From the NCBI GenBank assembly GCA_013368315.1, contig JAACJM010000306.1, positions 1 to 64,000 of the forward strand: a stretch of 64,000 nt of DNA, written 5' to 3'. The position numbers were made by a program, and so were the translations under genes. Below, piece after piece: positions 1 through 12,900 of this stretch. The notes beneath the pieces were generated by a model that saw nothing but the letters and a program-made list of their open reading frames with translations, searched no databases and had not been told where the DNA came from. Each line of letters opens with the position of its first letter. The stretch's first letter is position 1. This stretch comes from Tetrapyrgos nigripes (taxonomy: Eukaryota > Basidiomycota > Agaricomycetes > Agaricales > Campanellaceae).

Positions 1-1084
1 CGATTCGTGACAGCCTTAATTTTGCAACAGAATCTAGTCAAACTTTGGTGACAGATGAAGCTGTCCACATAGTCCAACTGAGCCGTTGATTCTGATATAT
101 CTAAGCCCCATTTTCAAATTCAGATGTAGCTGATTTCATCTCCTCATTTTAGCCACTACTTTCATATGGGGAAGCTGTTGAGGCTCTACATTCAAGCTAC
201 CATGCCAATTTCCAAGTGATCAAGCCCAGGCCATTCTGGATATGTACAAGCTGGTGTCTCTACTGACGAAGCCTCTATTTGCCAATTTTCGAGTGTGATC
301 AAGCCGCCTTCTAATACACCTATATCATATAAGCAAGCCATTCTGGATATGTACAAGCTGGTGTCTCTACTGACGAAGCCTCTATTTACCCATTTTCGAG
401 TGTGATCAAGCTGCACTAAGATCTGACCAAGCCTGTACATCATTGTTCCCTGGAGTATCCATAATTGACAATCCACTGCAAGGATGGTGAAGACTGCACA
501 GGAGATAGATAGCCACCAAAAACTTAAATTACCAAGTAAGAATATGTGAATACTAACCAGAATCAAGTTTAAGTTCTAGTAGCATAGCAAATTCCACCAT
601 CAGTTCCAGCTTCATTGTCTGTATTTTGTTGGAGATGCTAGACTCGTTCCCTGTCACTTAGGACCCCTGGTCCTGGGAAAAAGAACTTAGCTAAATTTGA
701 GCATGGCTGTGCGTCGTCTTCTCCACCCACCACTGTCATTTCTTGGTTTACTCATTCCATTCACAAGATATACACCATATACTGAGTCATTGCATCATAA
801 GTAAGTACAATCATTGCTGCATAGGGTAATTATATGTGTAGGATAATGTATGTATGATGAACTTGGAGTGCAACCTCTTCTTCCTCTCCACAGCTGCATT
901 CAAGCCCTCTCAAACAGCAGCTAGAAGAGCAGGTCAGCACGATCCTGCAAGTTCCTGCTTCTCACAATTAATTGACTGTTTGTATCATCTAGGGGCATGA
1001 GTCATATAGTATTCCAACCAAAAGACAAAGAATCCATAGACTTCCTGCTATAAAATCCAATACTAACTTCATTTTCATTATCAG
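1..1084. other. No supported gene; 107-bp offset duplication
   Basis: I see no convincing coding exon here. The one clear structure is a near-identical direct duplication: about 75 bp starting near 231 recurs starting near 338 (offset 107 bp). The ORFs lying over it on the minus strand simply run through the duplicated DNA. Upstream exons of the following Ulp1-like gene could lie near 700-960 but cannot be defined. Confidence 0.5.
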
Positions 1085-4000
1085 CAAGTTCTTTCCGATG
1101 ATTCTGAAGAAGAGCACCAGCCATGCCAGTACAAAGCACATCAATTTCCTTCTTCTGTTTCCCCTCGCAAGAAGGCTCTTCTCCAAAACATAACCCAGAA
1201 CAGGGTCAGTTCTTTCTATGTCACTTTCTATTTATTTAACCATATACTCCACTGGCAGAGTGGATGAAAACACAATGCAGACCGACCCAGGTGCATGGTT
1301 GCTTCTCCAACCCAGTCTGTGGCTGGCTCTGCTCCTGGCTCTCGCTCTCCTCATACTCCAAGACCCTGAGCCTCACAGTCGTCTCATCATTCCTCACAGT
1401 CCAAATCATTATCATCCTCCCCTATCAAAATGTCCAAGCTCAGTCCTGGCCAAAAAGAGCTCGCTCAATTCACATTAACAGATTGTTTGGCCCTATCACC
1501 CTGCACCCCTGGCCTGCTGGAGAGTCCTAAACATTTTCTGGTCGACACCAAGGCTAAGGCTTTAAGGAGTGTTGACCATTCTGGATGGAACTTGCTTGAG
1601 ACCACTTTGTTGGTGGAAGTGTGGAGGTGGTTTGAGAAGACTGTATGTGCTGTCTCCTGATACCACCAACTTGGACATTACAGGAGAATGACTTCTACCC
1701 ACACGAGTATAAAATGGCAAATGACTTGGTATACATTGTTTACCAGGGCCATCCAGGTGACTCACCAAAAGACGTTCGCCCTCACCCAGCCATGCTTGGC
1801 TGGAAGACTCTTGACAAAAAAGCCCCAAAGCCACTTCACTCAGATAAAGACAAGAAACCTGTTTTGCGCATCAATTACTACTGTCTTGGAAACTGCTCAT
1901 GGCAGCTGAGGAGGAGAGTGCAGATGTCAAGCTACCAACTGACTCTGAGGAGTCAGATGAGAGTGACAAGGAGGAAGCCAAAGGCAACAGCAGTGACTCA
2001 TCTGAGTCATCAGGGAGCAAGAAGCGGAGCCATAAGACTTTGGTGAGGTCTAGGTACATCTTCTTTACTCAGTATATGACAGTCATGTTCTCACTATCTC
2101 CTTGTCTTTTAGTATCATCAAACCAACTGTGGATGTCAAGGGCAAAAAGAATAAATGCAAGTGGGTTGTCTTCACTTCCATCTTCTCTGAATTGAGCATT
2201 ACTAACCCTGTTCATGTTTGATGCTAGAGGTTTATTTGGATGATCTGTCACTTGCATACCTTTGGCAGCTACACAAACATCCAACCACATTGCATCAGCA
2301 TCTGGAGTATGAGGCCAGTGACTTACAGGAAGAAATGACTGAGATTCTCAATAACAATCTGGACTGGAATGAAAGCAGCTACCAGTTCAAGCAGATCACA
2401 TGGATGGCTTTGTGGATCTCATGAATCAGATTGCTACAGTCCGCAAGCTTCACAGACTGTTCTTCCCCTATCAGCAAACAGTTGGCTTTGGAGACTTTTT
2501 GATAGAGGAGGGACCAGACTGTACCCATTTGGATTTTATTGCCCGTAATGCTGTGAGTCAAAATTTGTTATCCCAGGGAAATTGCACCATAATACCCTGA
2601 CACCTTTAGGCTCGGTTTGGAAATGGTTCATTCCTTTCGAATATGCACAAAGTTTGTAGCGCACTGATGGAGATGCCCACAGAGTTTTTCTTCTTCACCT
2701 ACAATGACACAAGGACACACTGGGCATTGGTCACTATTGTTTTGGAGCCAGAGTTTACTGTCAAAGCTTTAGACTCCCTTTCATCAGGTGGCTTTCAACA
2801 GATGAAGGATTGGAGTAGTGCCTCTGCAAGGATGTTGGTGTTGGTAACACACTTCAGTGAAATGAAGTATAGCGAGGTGAGTGTTTCATTCAATCACAAG
2901 TTCAACATGTAATGAAATGGTGGCCTAGGTGAAGGACGAGTTCCATTGTGCAGAGAAGGGCTATAGGGCACTCTCAATCCAGGATGATGGGACTGCATGT
3001 GGGTATTGGGCAGTCACTTTTGGTTTGCTGGCAGCTTGTGGTGTCAAACTGAATGCGAAGACTATGAAACGTCTTTGGGAGGTTGGGATTAGCTGCATCA
3101 AGTCACAGCTGCAAGCACTTTACATGTCATTTACGCGCTCCCCAGAAGGGCTGGAGATGGATGTCTTCAATTCTTCTCAGACTGTCTTAGGGATTGGGCA
3201 GCTTTTCCTGGAAGAGGATAAACCCAGGGTAGGTGCTTATACATTCATCTAGTGCAGACGACACTAATGGTATACTTAACTAGGTGATCTCAAGGCTGTC
3301 TTGGATGCATCTTCATACTGAGAAAGAGCTATGGCCAAATAGAGATGCACAGAACTTGACAGAGGTATTTATATATTAATTGGGTGTTGATATCCTTGAG
3401 TCAACAATGAATTTGATGATTTGACAGGTGATAAAGTCTGAGCAAGATGACCGGTCTCTGAAAGGGCTGATGTTCAGGTGTGGTCAAAGCAAGCCTAGGA
3501 TGTGAGAGATACTGATTTGAAGTATATCAAGGGAATCATACCTAAAGATGTGGAAGAACACAGTGTTGTCCCATCTGATGCAAAGGCAGAGGAGGTTTGT
3601 GATTCAATTGACATTCTGAGGGGACATGGCATTGACAAAATGATAATTGCCAGGATGTGAAACTGAAACTAACCAAACAGCGTGTAAGAAATATGTGGAT
3701 GTCTTTTTACTTTATCAGACTCAGCCGAGTGAACAGGTGGACACGAGAAGGGCTGTTACCACATTCAGATAGCAAACTGGTTTCTGACATTCATTAGAAT
3801 CGGTCAAGAAAGTCATTAGCAAAAGATCTGGGGAAGTAAGTCATGATCTAGTCTTCCTTTCGAAAGTAGATCATCTATTGAATCTCGGTCTGTTGTAAAG
3901 GTAAACTCAGGAGCACACCTTTACCTTGGCAAAGTGCCTCTCATCGCCAAAGATTTGGAGAGGATCCGAGAGGGAAAACTGAATGATGAAATAGTTAGTG

Positions 4001-5004
4001 CTTTCCTTGAGAGTAGCAAGAGTGAGTGGCGAGAATGGGGTGTATTCATCCTAGAACCACTTGTGTGGACAAACTATGTTCAGCAATTGGGTAAGGTGGA
4101 CATGTGATTGGCTCTAATCAGAAAACTGCAGGTATGTCAACTGTTAGCTATCTGATCATCATTGTGTTGATTGTCAAATTAGATTCAATGGGATGGTATT
4201 CGGCTATTGACAGCCATCATCCATCAGAAGGAACACGAGCACTGGATTGTGGCCTGTGCTGATTTTAAGCAGTCACTGCTGAGTATTTATGACAGCATTC
4301 CAACCAGGACAGATGTTTCTTATAAGGGCATTATCAAGGTTAGTCAGTGATACTCATTGTGGTGGTCATTTTTTGACATAGAGTGTGGTCAGAAAGGTGT
4401 TCCATAGTATAATCCCCTTGGGTCATCAATTGCAACAAGAAACCAATCCAGAGTTCTCAGGATTTTCAGTCGACCAAAAAGCTTGGACAGTGAGTTTATG
4501 ATTAATGTTGCTTGTCCACATTGATAAACAAGGTCTTCAAGGGTCAAGCCACTCAGAATAATGCTGTAGACTGTGGGCTCTTTGCATTGGCAAACATTTC
4601 GCTTCTAGCCTGAAATGATTCCATAGACTCAGATACTCTGGGCACTATTCTGACACCAGAGATGATACCTATTGTAAGGGCAGAGGTGGTTAGTCATCTG
4701 AGCAAACATACAAGGATTGTGGAAGCCACTGGTGATGCTGGATCAGGTGAGAATCCAAAGTCTTCAGACAGGCAGGAGGTAGAGGTGGTTGGAGTATCAC
4801 TTCAGGACAATACAAAGTAAGTGTGTCAATGTTCTTATTAATAGCAGTCTGCTTACAAGGAGTGGCAGCCATACCAAACAGCAAGATGATGAAGAGAAAG
4901 CCATGAAAGTAACGTTCTGCGTGGAGTTCAGGAAATATGGTATGATTATAGGATCCAACATTAGGGGACTCATAAAAGCACATGGATCGGTGCTGGACTA
5001 CTGA
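1085..5004 (+). pseudogene. Decayed multi-exon gene with two Ulp1/C48-like cysteine protease modules
   Basis: Short exons separated by about 50-bp introns make one long gene. The N-terminal part is Ser/Pro-rich and disordered, followed by an acidic Ser/Glu/Asp stretch (about 1899-2050). The first protease-like module (2643-3232) has a His-Trp pair at 2718-2723, an Asp in LDSL near 2772 and a Cys in DDGTACGYW at 2998-3000. The second module (about 3901-4720) begins with LNDEIVSAFL, has EHWIVACADF near 4237-4266 and NAVDCGLFALAN with the Cys at 4572-4574. This is the His-Asp-Gln-Cys layout of C48 (SUMO protease-like) peptidases. A TGA at 4611-4613 interrupts the second module but the frame stays open after it; another TGA lies at 1367-1369 in the linker. 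In fungi and plants such proteases are often carried by DNA transposons. Exons past 4800 are uncertain. Confidence 0.6.
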
Positions 5005-6283
5005 TACAGGGCACTAAGTGACAGTAAGTATATTTGTTTGACAGGTTAGCATCATAGACTCATGCTTTTAAGGTTGAGCAATGGAAAGCCCAGCTTTTGG
5101 TATATTAGAGGGAACTACTTTGAAGAGAGTGTCTATGATGAAGACAAGAAAATGATTGAAGAAAGTAAGGAGACTGGAAGATGGCAAATCAGGAGTTGGA
5201 GAAGTCGAGGGTGTTCTGTGTCAATGATATCAGATGTACATAAAGTATTCCTTAGTTTAAATGTTATGAAGTTGAAGGTGTAATAGGAATAGATAAGTTG
5301 GTGAAGGTGACTCACATATGTGAGAAAGGTCAGATTGGGAAAATGGGCTTGTTTCCTGTTGGATATTGGCCTGAATCACTGTTGTGAACAGCTTGATTGG
5401 CTTGATTGGCCAGCTCCATCCAACCTACTCCAACGGCTTAGTTTGCCTATGTGCCCAGCTTGTCCCGAAGTCATATCACAGGGCTTGGCCAGATTGTTAG
5501 GCCTGGCTAGATTGGATTTGGAATCTGGCTCAGTCAGATTATGGAAATTGGCTTGATTGTATCTGATTAGCCTGGGGTCTGTTGGGTCAGCTCCGTCAGA
5601 TTAAATGAAGGCGTGAAACATATTTTGGAATAATTCTCTATAAATCATTTTGTAAATATTCTCTGTTACGCTTTCAAGTCGCGCCACCAAAATAGGTGAG
5701 TTATGGTATCTATAGAGAGAACACAGATAATTTTTTGAAATCTGTAACAGAGAATACATGTAAAACGTATCAAAAGGAACATCCCACGTCGCTGAGGGAA
5801 GGCTGCAGTAGGTGCATTCCATCTTATATTGACGTGCTCCACTAAAATTAGGTGGCTATGCAAAAGTGTCGGAGTTTAAAAGTCACAGGGATAAAACATT
5901 TTCAGACATGTCAAAAGCTTGCCTGCAAAATCTGTACCCCATGTGACCTTGATGAAAGATCTCAGGCTTCTGACAACAGTGGCATTACTATCTCAGTCCT
6001 GCCCAAACAGGCCATCAACAAGATGATTCTAGATAAGTTCCTAATTGGGAAAGCTCAGCCAACAGCTAATAGCTACCCAGAAGGCTGGTTATGAGGTCAT
6101 GAGGTGGGGTTTCCAAAGTGGAATGAGTACTACATTGAATGGGATACAGTAACTTGCAGTACTACAAATACTTGGTTAAGTAATTTCTAAATCATAGTTT
6201 CTATTTATGCTTGAGATATCTAAAAGTTCAGGAAAAACCCATGAAAGTTTGGTGAATAGCTGTAGCTGTAATAATAATGTGTA
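5005..6283. other. Non-coding stretch with degenerate gene tail
   Basis: Around 5060-5280 a short open stretch may be a last remnant of the upstream gene, but no domain is recognisable. From about 5380 to 5590 there are loosely repeated GGCTTGATTGG and GGCCAG motifs. Nothing else supportable was seen up to the inverted repeat that starts near 6284. Confidence 0.4.
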
Positions 6284-6336
6284 TGTCATATACACCTCAG
6301 GCACCTATCCAACCAGGCCTAGTTAGGCTGCTGAAT
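6284..6336 (+). repeat. Outer terminal inverted repeat, left arm
   Basis: Pairs with 24900-24953 in inverted orientation. The shared core includes CACCTCAGGCACCTA and AGTTAGGCTGCTGAAT. It is cut off internally by the 2.6 kb insertion that begins at about 6331. Confidence 0.7.
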
Positions 6337-8957
6337 CCTGTCATCTATGCAGCCTATTAGTCCCAAATACCAGGTTGGCAACCCAATGTACCAAAGATAT
6401 GTTATTTAGTTGGCTGCCCAGCACTCTCCAGGTAGCCAAGTGTTGAGCTGCCTAGAGTGGTGTGGTACTACCTGGTACAATTTGGTAGTGTCCTGGTAGC
6501 AACCACATCTGTCACACTGTCACACAGTGTCTGGGGTCTTTTTTTCTTTTTTGGCTGTTTTTGGCACTATATGATACAAATAGGAAAAACTTCTATAATG
6601 ATGTGCAAGCTGTTAGGTGTTCTGGAGATTATAAATATAGTCCTATCACATTTTTAATAATAACAAGAGAAGCATGGAGCATTAGATTAGATACAACCGC
6701 TCCAACTATTTACAGACAAATGAGGTGAGGTGAAGTCGTCAATCCATTAGACCATTCCAGCTTGCAGAATAAAACAATTTTGGGACCTTATGACTTTTTA
6801 GTTATATTTATTCTCTTTCAAAAAGGCAGCTGCCCAAGGCTGCAGGTAGCTACCTGTATGCTTCAGTAGTCAGGCTGGTGTCAGTGCCCCCAGGTAGCTA
6901 CCAGACCCTCCTACAATGTAAGATAGCTACCATTTTATGTAAATTCACCCATGGAGACAAATTATAAATCAGTCAGACAAACCCGAAGTACGAATTGTAA
7001 ACCAGTCAGACCAGATCCTATCCCCCCATCTCACCTGCAGGGCTTGAAATCTAGGGCTAGCCATCACTCAGTCTTATCACAACTGCCCTCACTAAACCCA
7101 GAGAAAAATAAAAGCTCAAAATAGACAGTGGCTTTTTCCTGATGGGGCAGTGGGTAGGGACTGGTCCTAATTTGATGGAGCAATGGGTGGGTAGCAAGGT
7201 TGGTAGGGTTTTTCCACAACTTCAAATTTGATGGAGAGGTGCAGGGCCCAGAATCTGCAAATGGAATAGGGGTAGGAGTTGCGGCTGGTTCAGAAAATGC
7301 AAAAAATTCCCAGAGCTGGTATATAATAGGGTGTACTTTTGGTTGCTGAATCTGAATATACAATTAGATTTGCAATACCTCCAGTGGCATAGAGATATGG
7401 CCAAAATACTGTCATTGATGACTGAAGTACCTTTTGACAACTAAAGATACAGTGACTGCAGTGTTTAGTGTAACAATTTCTTGACCCATTAACAATGAAG
7501 CATCATGATTGATGATAAGAGTACATGTGGGAAACAAGTTGCATTGTTTAATGCAAGGCAGGAAGAGAGTGGATGAGAAGATTCTGACTTATAGATAAGG
7601 GAGAGCAGCATCTCAGTAAGGACCTATGACTGAATAGACTGATACACACTGGAGATGCAAAATCTAGCTCTACTTCCTTAAAAAAAATGTTCATGTTGCC
7701 CACATACAGTCCCTGTGCAATGCATTTACTTGGATATACAAAGGACTGCAGACTGTTGATCAGCAAGGTGATAGATAGATGGAATTGTCGAAAATCCACT
7801 TACACGACATTGACATCTCCATTTAGGCTCCAGAAGATGAAGCCACCTGGCTGTAGAGAGGAGAATGGGGGGGGACCATATACTGTGCTCAGTTTACTGG
7901 GGGTAATCTGAGCATTTTGCTGGGCTTCCATCAATGGGAGTGCCAGCAAGCACCAGACACATTTGCGACTAGATTGTTCTGGCTCAAGCAGCTGGCTGAT
8001 GACCATCTGATTGAATCAGCGGCTGAGACTGGCTCAGCTTAAGCTGCTATTTTCAGCTGGGCTTCAGTCCAGCTGTTGCAACACTAGTCTAGACCCATTT
8101 TCTGTGGGGATTCTAGCTTGAAGGTATCAAAAATACACTGTCTCAGCCTTTGAGGGTAAAAGACTTGTCTGAAATCAACCTGATATGCCTTCTCAAGGTG
8201 AAATGACACTGAAATGGTATATAGTTCCCATGGTTAGTGATGTCATCAGTAGTCTCACATCATGAACCTAATGTTTTGCTACCTCTTTGAAATGGATGCT
8301 ACCTAGTATCTTACCAGGGTATTACCAGAAAAATGGCACTAAGGTTCCTATAATACTGCCATATGGTGCCATATTTACTGGGATTTGCCTGCTGTGATGG
8401 AGATTACCAGCTTCAACTTCAGGGTGTGGCTATCTTGTATTTGTAACAATTTCTTTTGCCTACTTTATCAAATATTTTATTTAGAATCACAAATATGAGC
8501 CGTACTTGAACAGAACATTGAGAGGGAGTTGATTGATGGGTCCCAGATTGTTGCATGTATCTATGATCATAATGGAGCTACAAATGCATAATTCTCTATC
8601 CTTCTCTTGTTACAATAAAAAAGGTATTGTTAGGACTGTGTTTATGACCCCCAGAACACTCAACACCTTGTACATTATTATGGAAGTTATCGTTATTTCT
8701 GGCATATCCTATAGAGCTAAAAAAGCACCAAAAAAAGGAAAAAAAGGACCACAGACACCCCATGACAGTGTGACTGAAGTGGTTGCTACCAGGAAACTAC
8801 CACATTGTCCTGGGTGGTGCCACACCACTTGAGGCAGCTCAAATTTGGCTACCTGGAGTGTGCTAGGCAGCTACTAGCTTAAATACCAAATCTTTACCCA
8901 TTGGGTTGCCAACCTGGTATTTGAGGCCTAATAGGCTGCTGAGATGACAGGATTCAG
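6331..8957. mobile_element. 2.6 kb nested non-autonomous element with ~250-bp inverted repeats
   Basis: The first about 245 bp (6331-6575) matches the reverse complement of about 8705-8957. Shared segments include GCTGAATCCTGTCATC, CAAATACCAGGTTGGCAACC and GGTAGCAACCAC. The arms end inside the left arm of the larger KDZ element. No ORF inside resembles a transposase; the short ORFs between 7064 and 7911 show no domain. It is therefore probably a non-autonomous element mobilised by an enzyme encoded elsewhere. The terminal sequence continues as an inverted pair into flanking DNA, so a target duplication could not be read. Confidence 0.65.
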
Positions 8958-8964
8958 CCCGTAA

Positions 8965-9835
8965 CTATATTAGCTTTTCTTAAGATAAATGCGAATTCTG
9001 TCATAGTGACTTAAGACAGCTCAAGTCTGTCTCAAGTCTGGTATTTAGTATTATATACTATGGAAATACTATGGAATACATCAGATGGTAGCCATCTTAA
9101 GATGGCTTAAGAGAACAAAATGGTAGGATGGCGGCAGACATGAAAATAGCGAAGATCATCTTAAGATGACTTAAGATCCGAAAACAGTAAGGTAATTGGG
9201 CATATCAAAAGATCACAATGGGGGATATCTTAAGACGGCTTAAGATGTGGGCAAAGGGAAAGATGAATAAGAGTAAGACCTCCGGGAATGAAAAAAGTGA
9301 AGAGATATCTTAAGACAGCTAAAGATATGAAAAGGGGGAATAAGATGTGAAAGAGTAAGACAACTAAAGACATCTTAAGATCTAGAAAAGGTGAGATGAC
9401 TTTGATATGAGCAAGTGAACAAGTTGAGCCATCTTAAGATGACTTAAGATCTGAAAAACTGAAGATGTGGAGAAGTGAAGATGGTGAGCTGTCTTAAGAC
9501 GACTTAAGATATGAAAAAGGGAAGACAGACTGAGATGTCGAGCCATCTTAAGATGACTTAAGATATGCAAAACTGAAAACGGATTGAGATGTGGAGAAGT
9601 GAAGATGGTGAGCTGTCTTAAGACGACTTAAGATATGAAAAATGGAAGATGGACTGAGATGTCGAGCCATCTTAAGATGACTTAAGATATGCAAAACTGA
9701 AGACAGATTGAGATGTGGAGAAGTGAAGATGGTGAGCCGTCTTAAGACAACTTAAGATATGAAAAATAGGAGATGGACTGAGATGTGGAAAAGTGAAGAT
9801 AGTAGGTATCAAGAAAACGTCACTTAAGCGTCCTG
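8965..9835 (+). repeat. Left inverted arm with CTTAAG subterminal array
   Basis: The first about 165 bp match the reverse complement of about 24740-24895. From 9005 to 9835 there are about eleven modules in which two CTTAAG palindromes lie about 11 bp apart (pattern TCTTAAGAYGRCTTAAGAT). Between about 9425 and 9790 the modules form a higher-order tandem repeat of about 123 bp, about three copies. Subterminal repeats of this sort usually bind transposase; that role is inferred. Confidence 0.75.
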
Positions 9836-9995
9836 CCACAAATCTCATTCAGCAAACAGCAGAGAGAGATGACAAGATACAGCTATTCTCACCAAGTATG
9901 CCATGTGAATACCCTGTCAGTTGAGCACAATCCTTAGTATATGCACTTTAAAGAGAACAGAGCACTCAAATCCAACTCACCAGCTCTTTCATCCA

Positions 9996-12900
9996 CTACA
10001 GCTGACTTGTCCGCCACTCAGTGACCCGGTCAGCTAAGTTCACATCTTGAGGCAAATCCACAAAGGAAGGGTGCCCCACTTTCTTGAAGCGGAGCTCAGC
10101 CTCTTCTGCAAGGTCAAGAAACATTGCAGCCTGGTGTCGAGCAAAGGGAGTGTAACCAGGTTCTTGAGTGCCGCCGGCCAGAGAAGTCCATGATGCTGCC
10201 ATGGTCTGGAAGTGGCAGATAGTTCAGGCAAATTCAGCATGCTTTATCTCAAACTGTTCCATCCACTGATACATTTCCGCCTCTGCTCGGAACCATTGGA
10301 CTCGATTGCCTAAAAACAAAGAACATAAACTATTAGTCAGTGCACCAAAGCTATTGGAAAGGAAAGCACCTTCTTCCTCCCACTCTCGTAGTTCTGCCTC
10401 ATTCATCTTTGTCTTTATTCCACGAGACCAGAGCCAGGTGTCCTTGCGATACCCTAGTAAATTTATGGTGAGCTCAACAACGATAATAAACATATGGAAT
10501 CACTCACTCTTCTCCTTTTTCTGAGCCCTCTGCTCCTTTGCGTTAACCACAAACACACTCTCTCCTGACACTTCCAACTCATCTTCTGCATCGTCAATGA
10601 GAGCTTCTGCTTTCTCCTCCTCAAGGCCAAGTATGGAAGTAGTGAATTCAACTGCCACTGGCTTCTGCTTCTGCTTCCCCTTTCGGGGGCCTGCTGGCGC
10701 TTTGAGAACACTTAGAGGTAGCTACAGACAATACGAGAATATAGGACCTACCTGAAACCTGCTGTGTCATTTGGGTTGGAGTAACAAGCGGAATAGGTAC
10801 AAGGTCCTCACTCAAACCAACTGGAAGATCGTCACCCAGCTCCACACCTGCCAGGAGATCAGAAGCTGTGCCAATCGTCCACAACAGGCCTTCACACCAT
10901 TTGGAATCACCGATGCAACGCTTGATCTCAACGGGTAGCCTGTGAGTGTCTTCAGGGCGCAGGAAGGGATAGTGGGAATTGGTCTCGTGGGGGTCAACGT
11001 CGCCTAAACAAACCAGGGTGTTGCGTGCATGATTGTATGCAATGATATGACAATCACGCTTGATGAAGGCGATCTGCAATTTGATGTTCTGAGCGAAGCT
11101 TTCGATCTTGACCCCGGATGTTCTTCTTTTGGAAAGTCAGCAGGCTTGAAATGGTCTTGGCCACAGTTTTGACTTTGGCAAGTTCCTCCTCTGCCTGAGC
11201 CTGCCATAAGGAAATCTCCTGGTTCACAAACACCAAGAGCTTGAGCTTCACCCTCTGTTCCTCACTCAAGTCTGAAGGGAGAAAAAGGATCTCTTCTTCA
11301 GGACCTCTGGTCTCGGTGGCAGCAGCTAGACACAAAACTTGAGGCATCACTTCTCCCCACTGTGTATGGACATCCTCAAGCACTTTTCGTAGCTGAACCT
11401 TCTGACCTTGGAGTTCTCGAGCATCACTGAGGGACATGGGTTCCAAATTATTTCTGTTTCGGCGCTGGATCTCCCATATCTCTCGTCTGAAAGAAAAAGG
11501 TCAGAATATTTAAATCATTGTCCACATGAAAAAAAACTCACTGTAACCGTTCCGCATCAAAGGCTTTTCAGAAGAGCACTTCTAGCAGACTTGATTCAGG
11601 GTCATCAGGAGAGCTGTCTGTGACTTTGGCCAAACCCGATAATAGTGCCTGTACAGTGGGTGTTGCCTGAGGGCAGCGATGATAACAGCTGATCCAAACA
11701 GGCTTCTGCTCATGCCCAATTTTTTCTTGCCTCGGCGCTCTGGATAGAACAGACCATGCACATGAGTGACGGTCAGCTTGCGAAAGTTGCTGGAAGCGGT
11801 TGCGCTTATTCTGGTATTGGAGGCGAGCATACTGAAGGTCCTGCGAGAGACGATCGGCTACGTCAAAGACTAAGTATACAAAATTATCATGAAGTAGATA
11901 TAAAAATACCTTACCCATGTTGACCGTTTTCCACCAATTCCAATCATTGTGATGGGCAATAATGGTGTCCTCGCAATGACCGTCATTCATCTGCCGCGCC
12001 CACCTGATTGAGCTCAGCCCAATAGTATTCAGCTGTCTCGCCATGGAAATGCCCAACACACCACCAATATGGATTGCCGAAAACGACAATGGAGTTGTCT
12101 TTATGACCTTTGATGTGAAGGTCCAGAATGCCATGCCCGAATTTAACAACGAACTGTTGCTGGTCTTGAAGGTAGGTTGACATCGCAAAGCGCTTGCCCT
12201 TGTTCACCCAGTAACTGCAGTTGGCGTCATAGGTGTCATCGAAATACACAGATTCCCGATGATTGTTGGTCTTGCTGTCACCGAAACCAATCATCTCAAA
12301 TGCATGATAAAAGGACGCATCAACATTAGCGTAGCTAAATGTAGACATGAATATGTGATATACTGTAAACTCCAGATCAGAACTCACCGTTCACCATTCT
12401 GCATATCAGTGGTAGCCATCACAAAGACATGGTCACATTGAGTGTTAACTCCACCAGTCTTTGTGCAATTTTGGTTTTGGATACGGGATTGGTTTGCAAT
12501 GACTTTGACATGATTGCAGTGGGCTGCATACTCCTACAAAGCACAGACAATCAGATACTGTTACTGATGAGAGCTGAGAAACATACTAACCGCTGAACTT
12601 ATATGACCCAGAGACTTGAGAAACTCGAGATACTTCGTGGCTTCAGGAAAGTAAGCCAGCCCATCACTTAGTGACTTATCGAACGGGTCTGTGTTCTTCC
12701 AGAATTGGTTAATTTGATGGTTCCTGTCGTAGGTGACTCGCTTGGAGATAAGATGCCTAAAAACACTAAGTACAAGGGCAATTAGATGAAGAGCATGTAA
12801 AATACCTGAGAAACTTGGGTGTGCGCCACCACTCCCCTAGCATGTTGACACCTGGATCTGGACATGCCGGACAGTACAACATCAAGAAACCTGGTGGACG

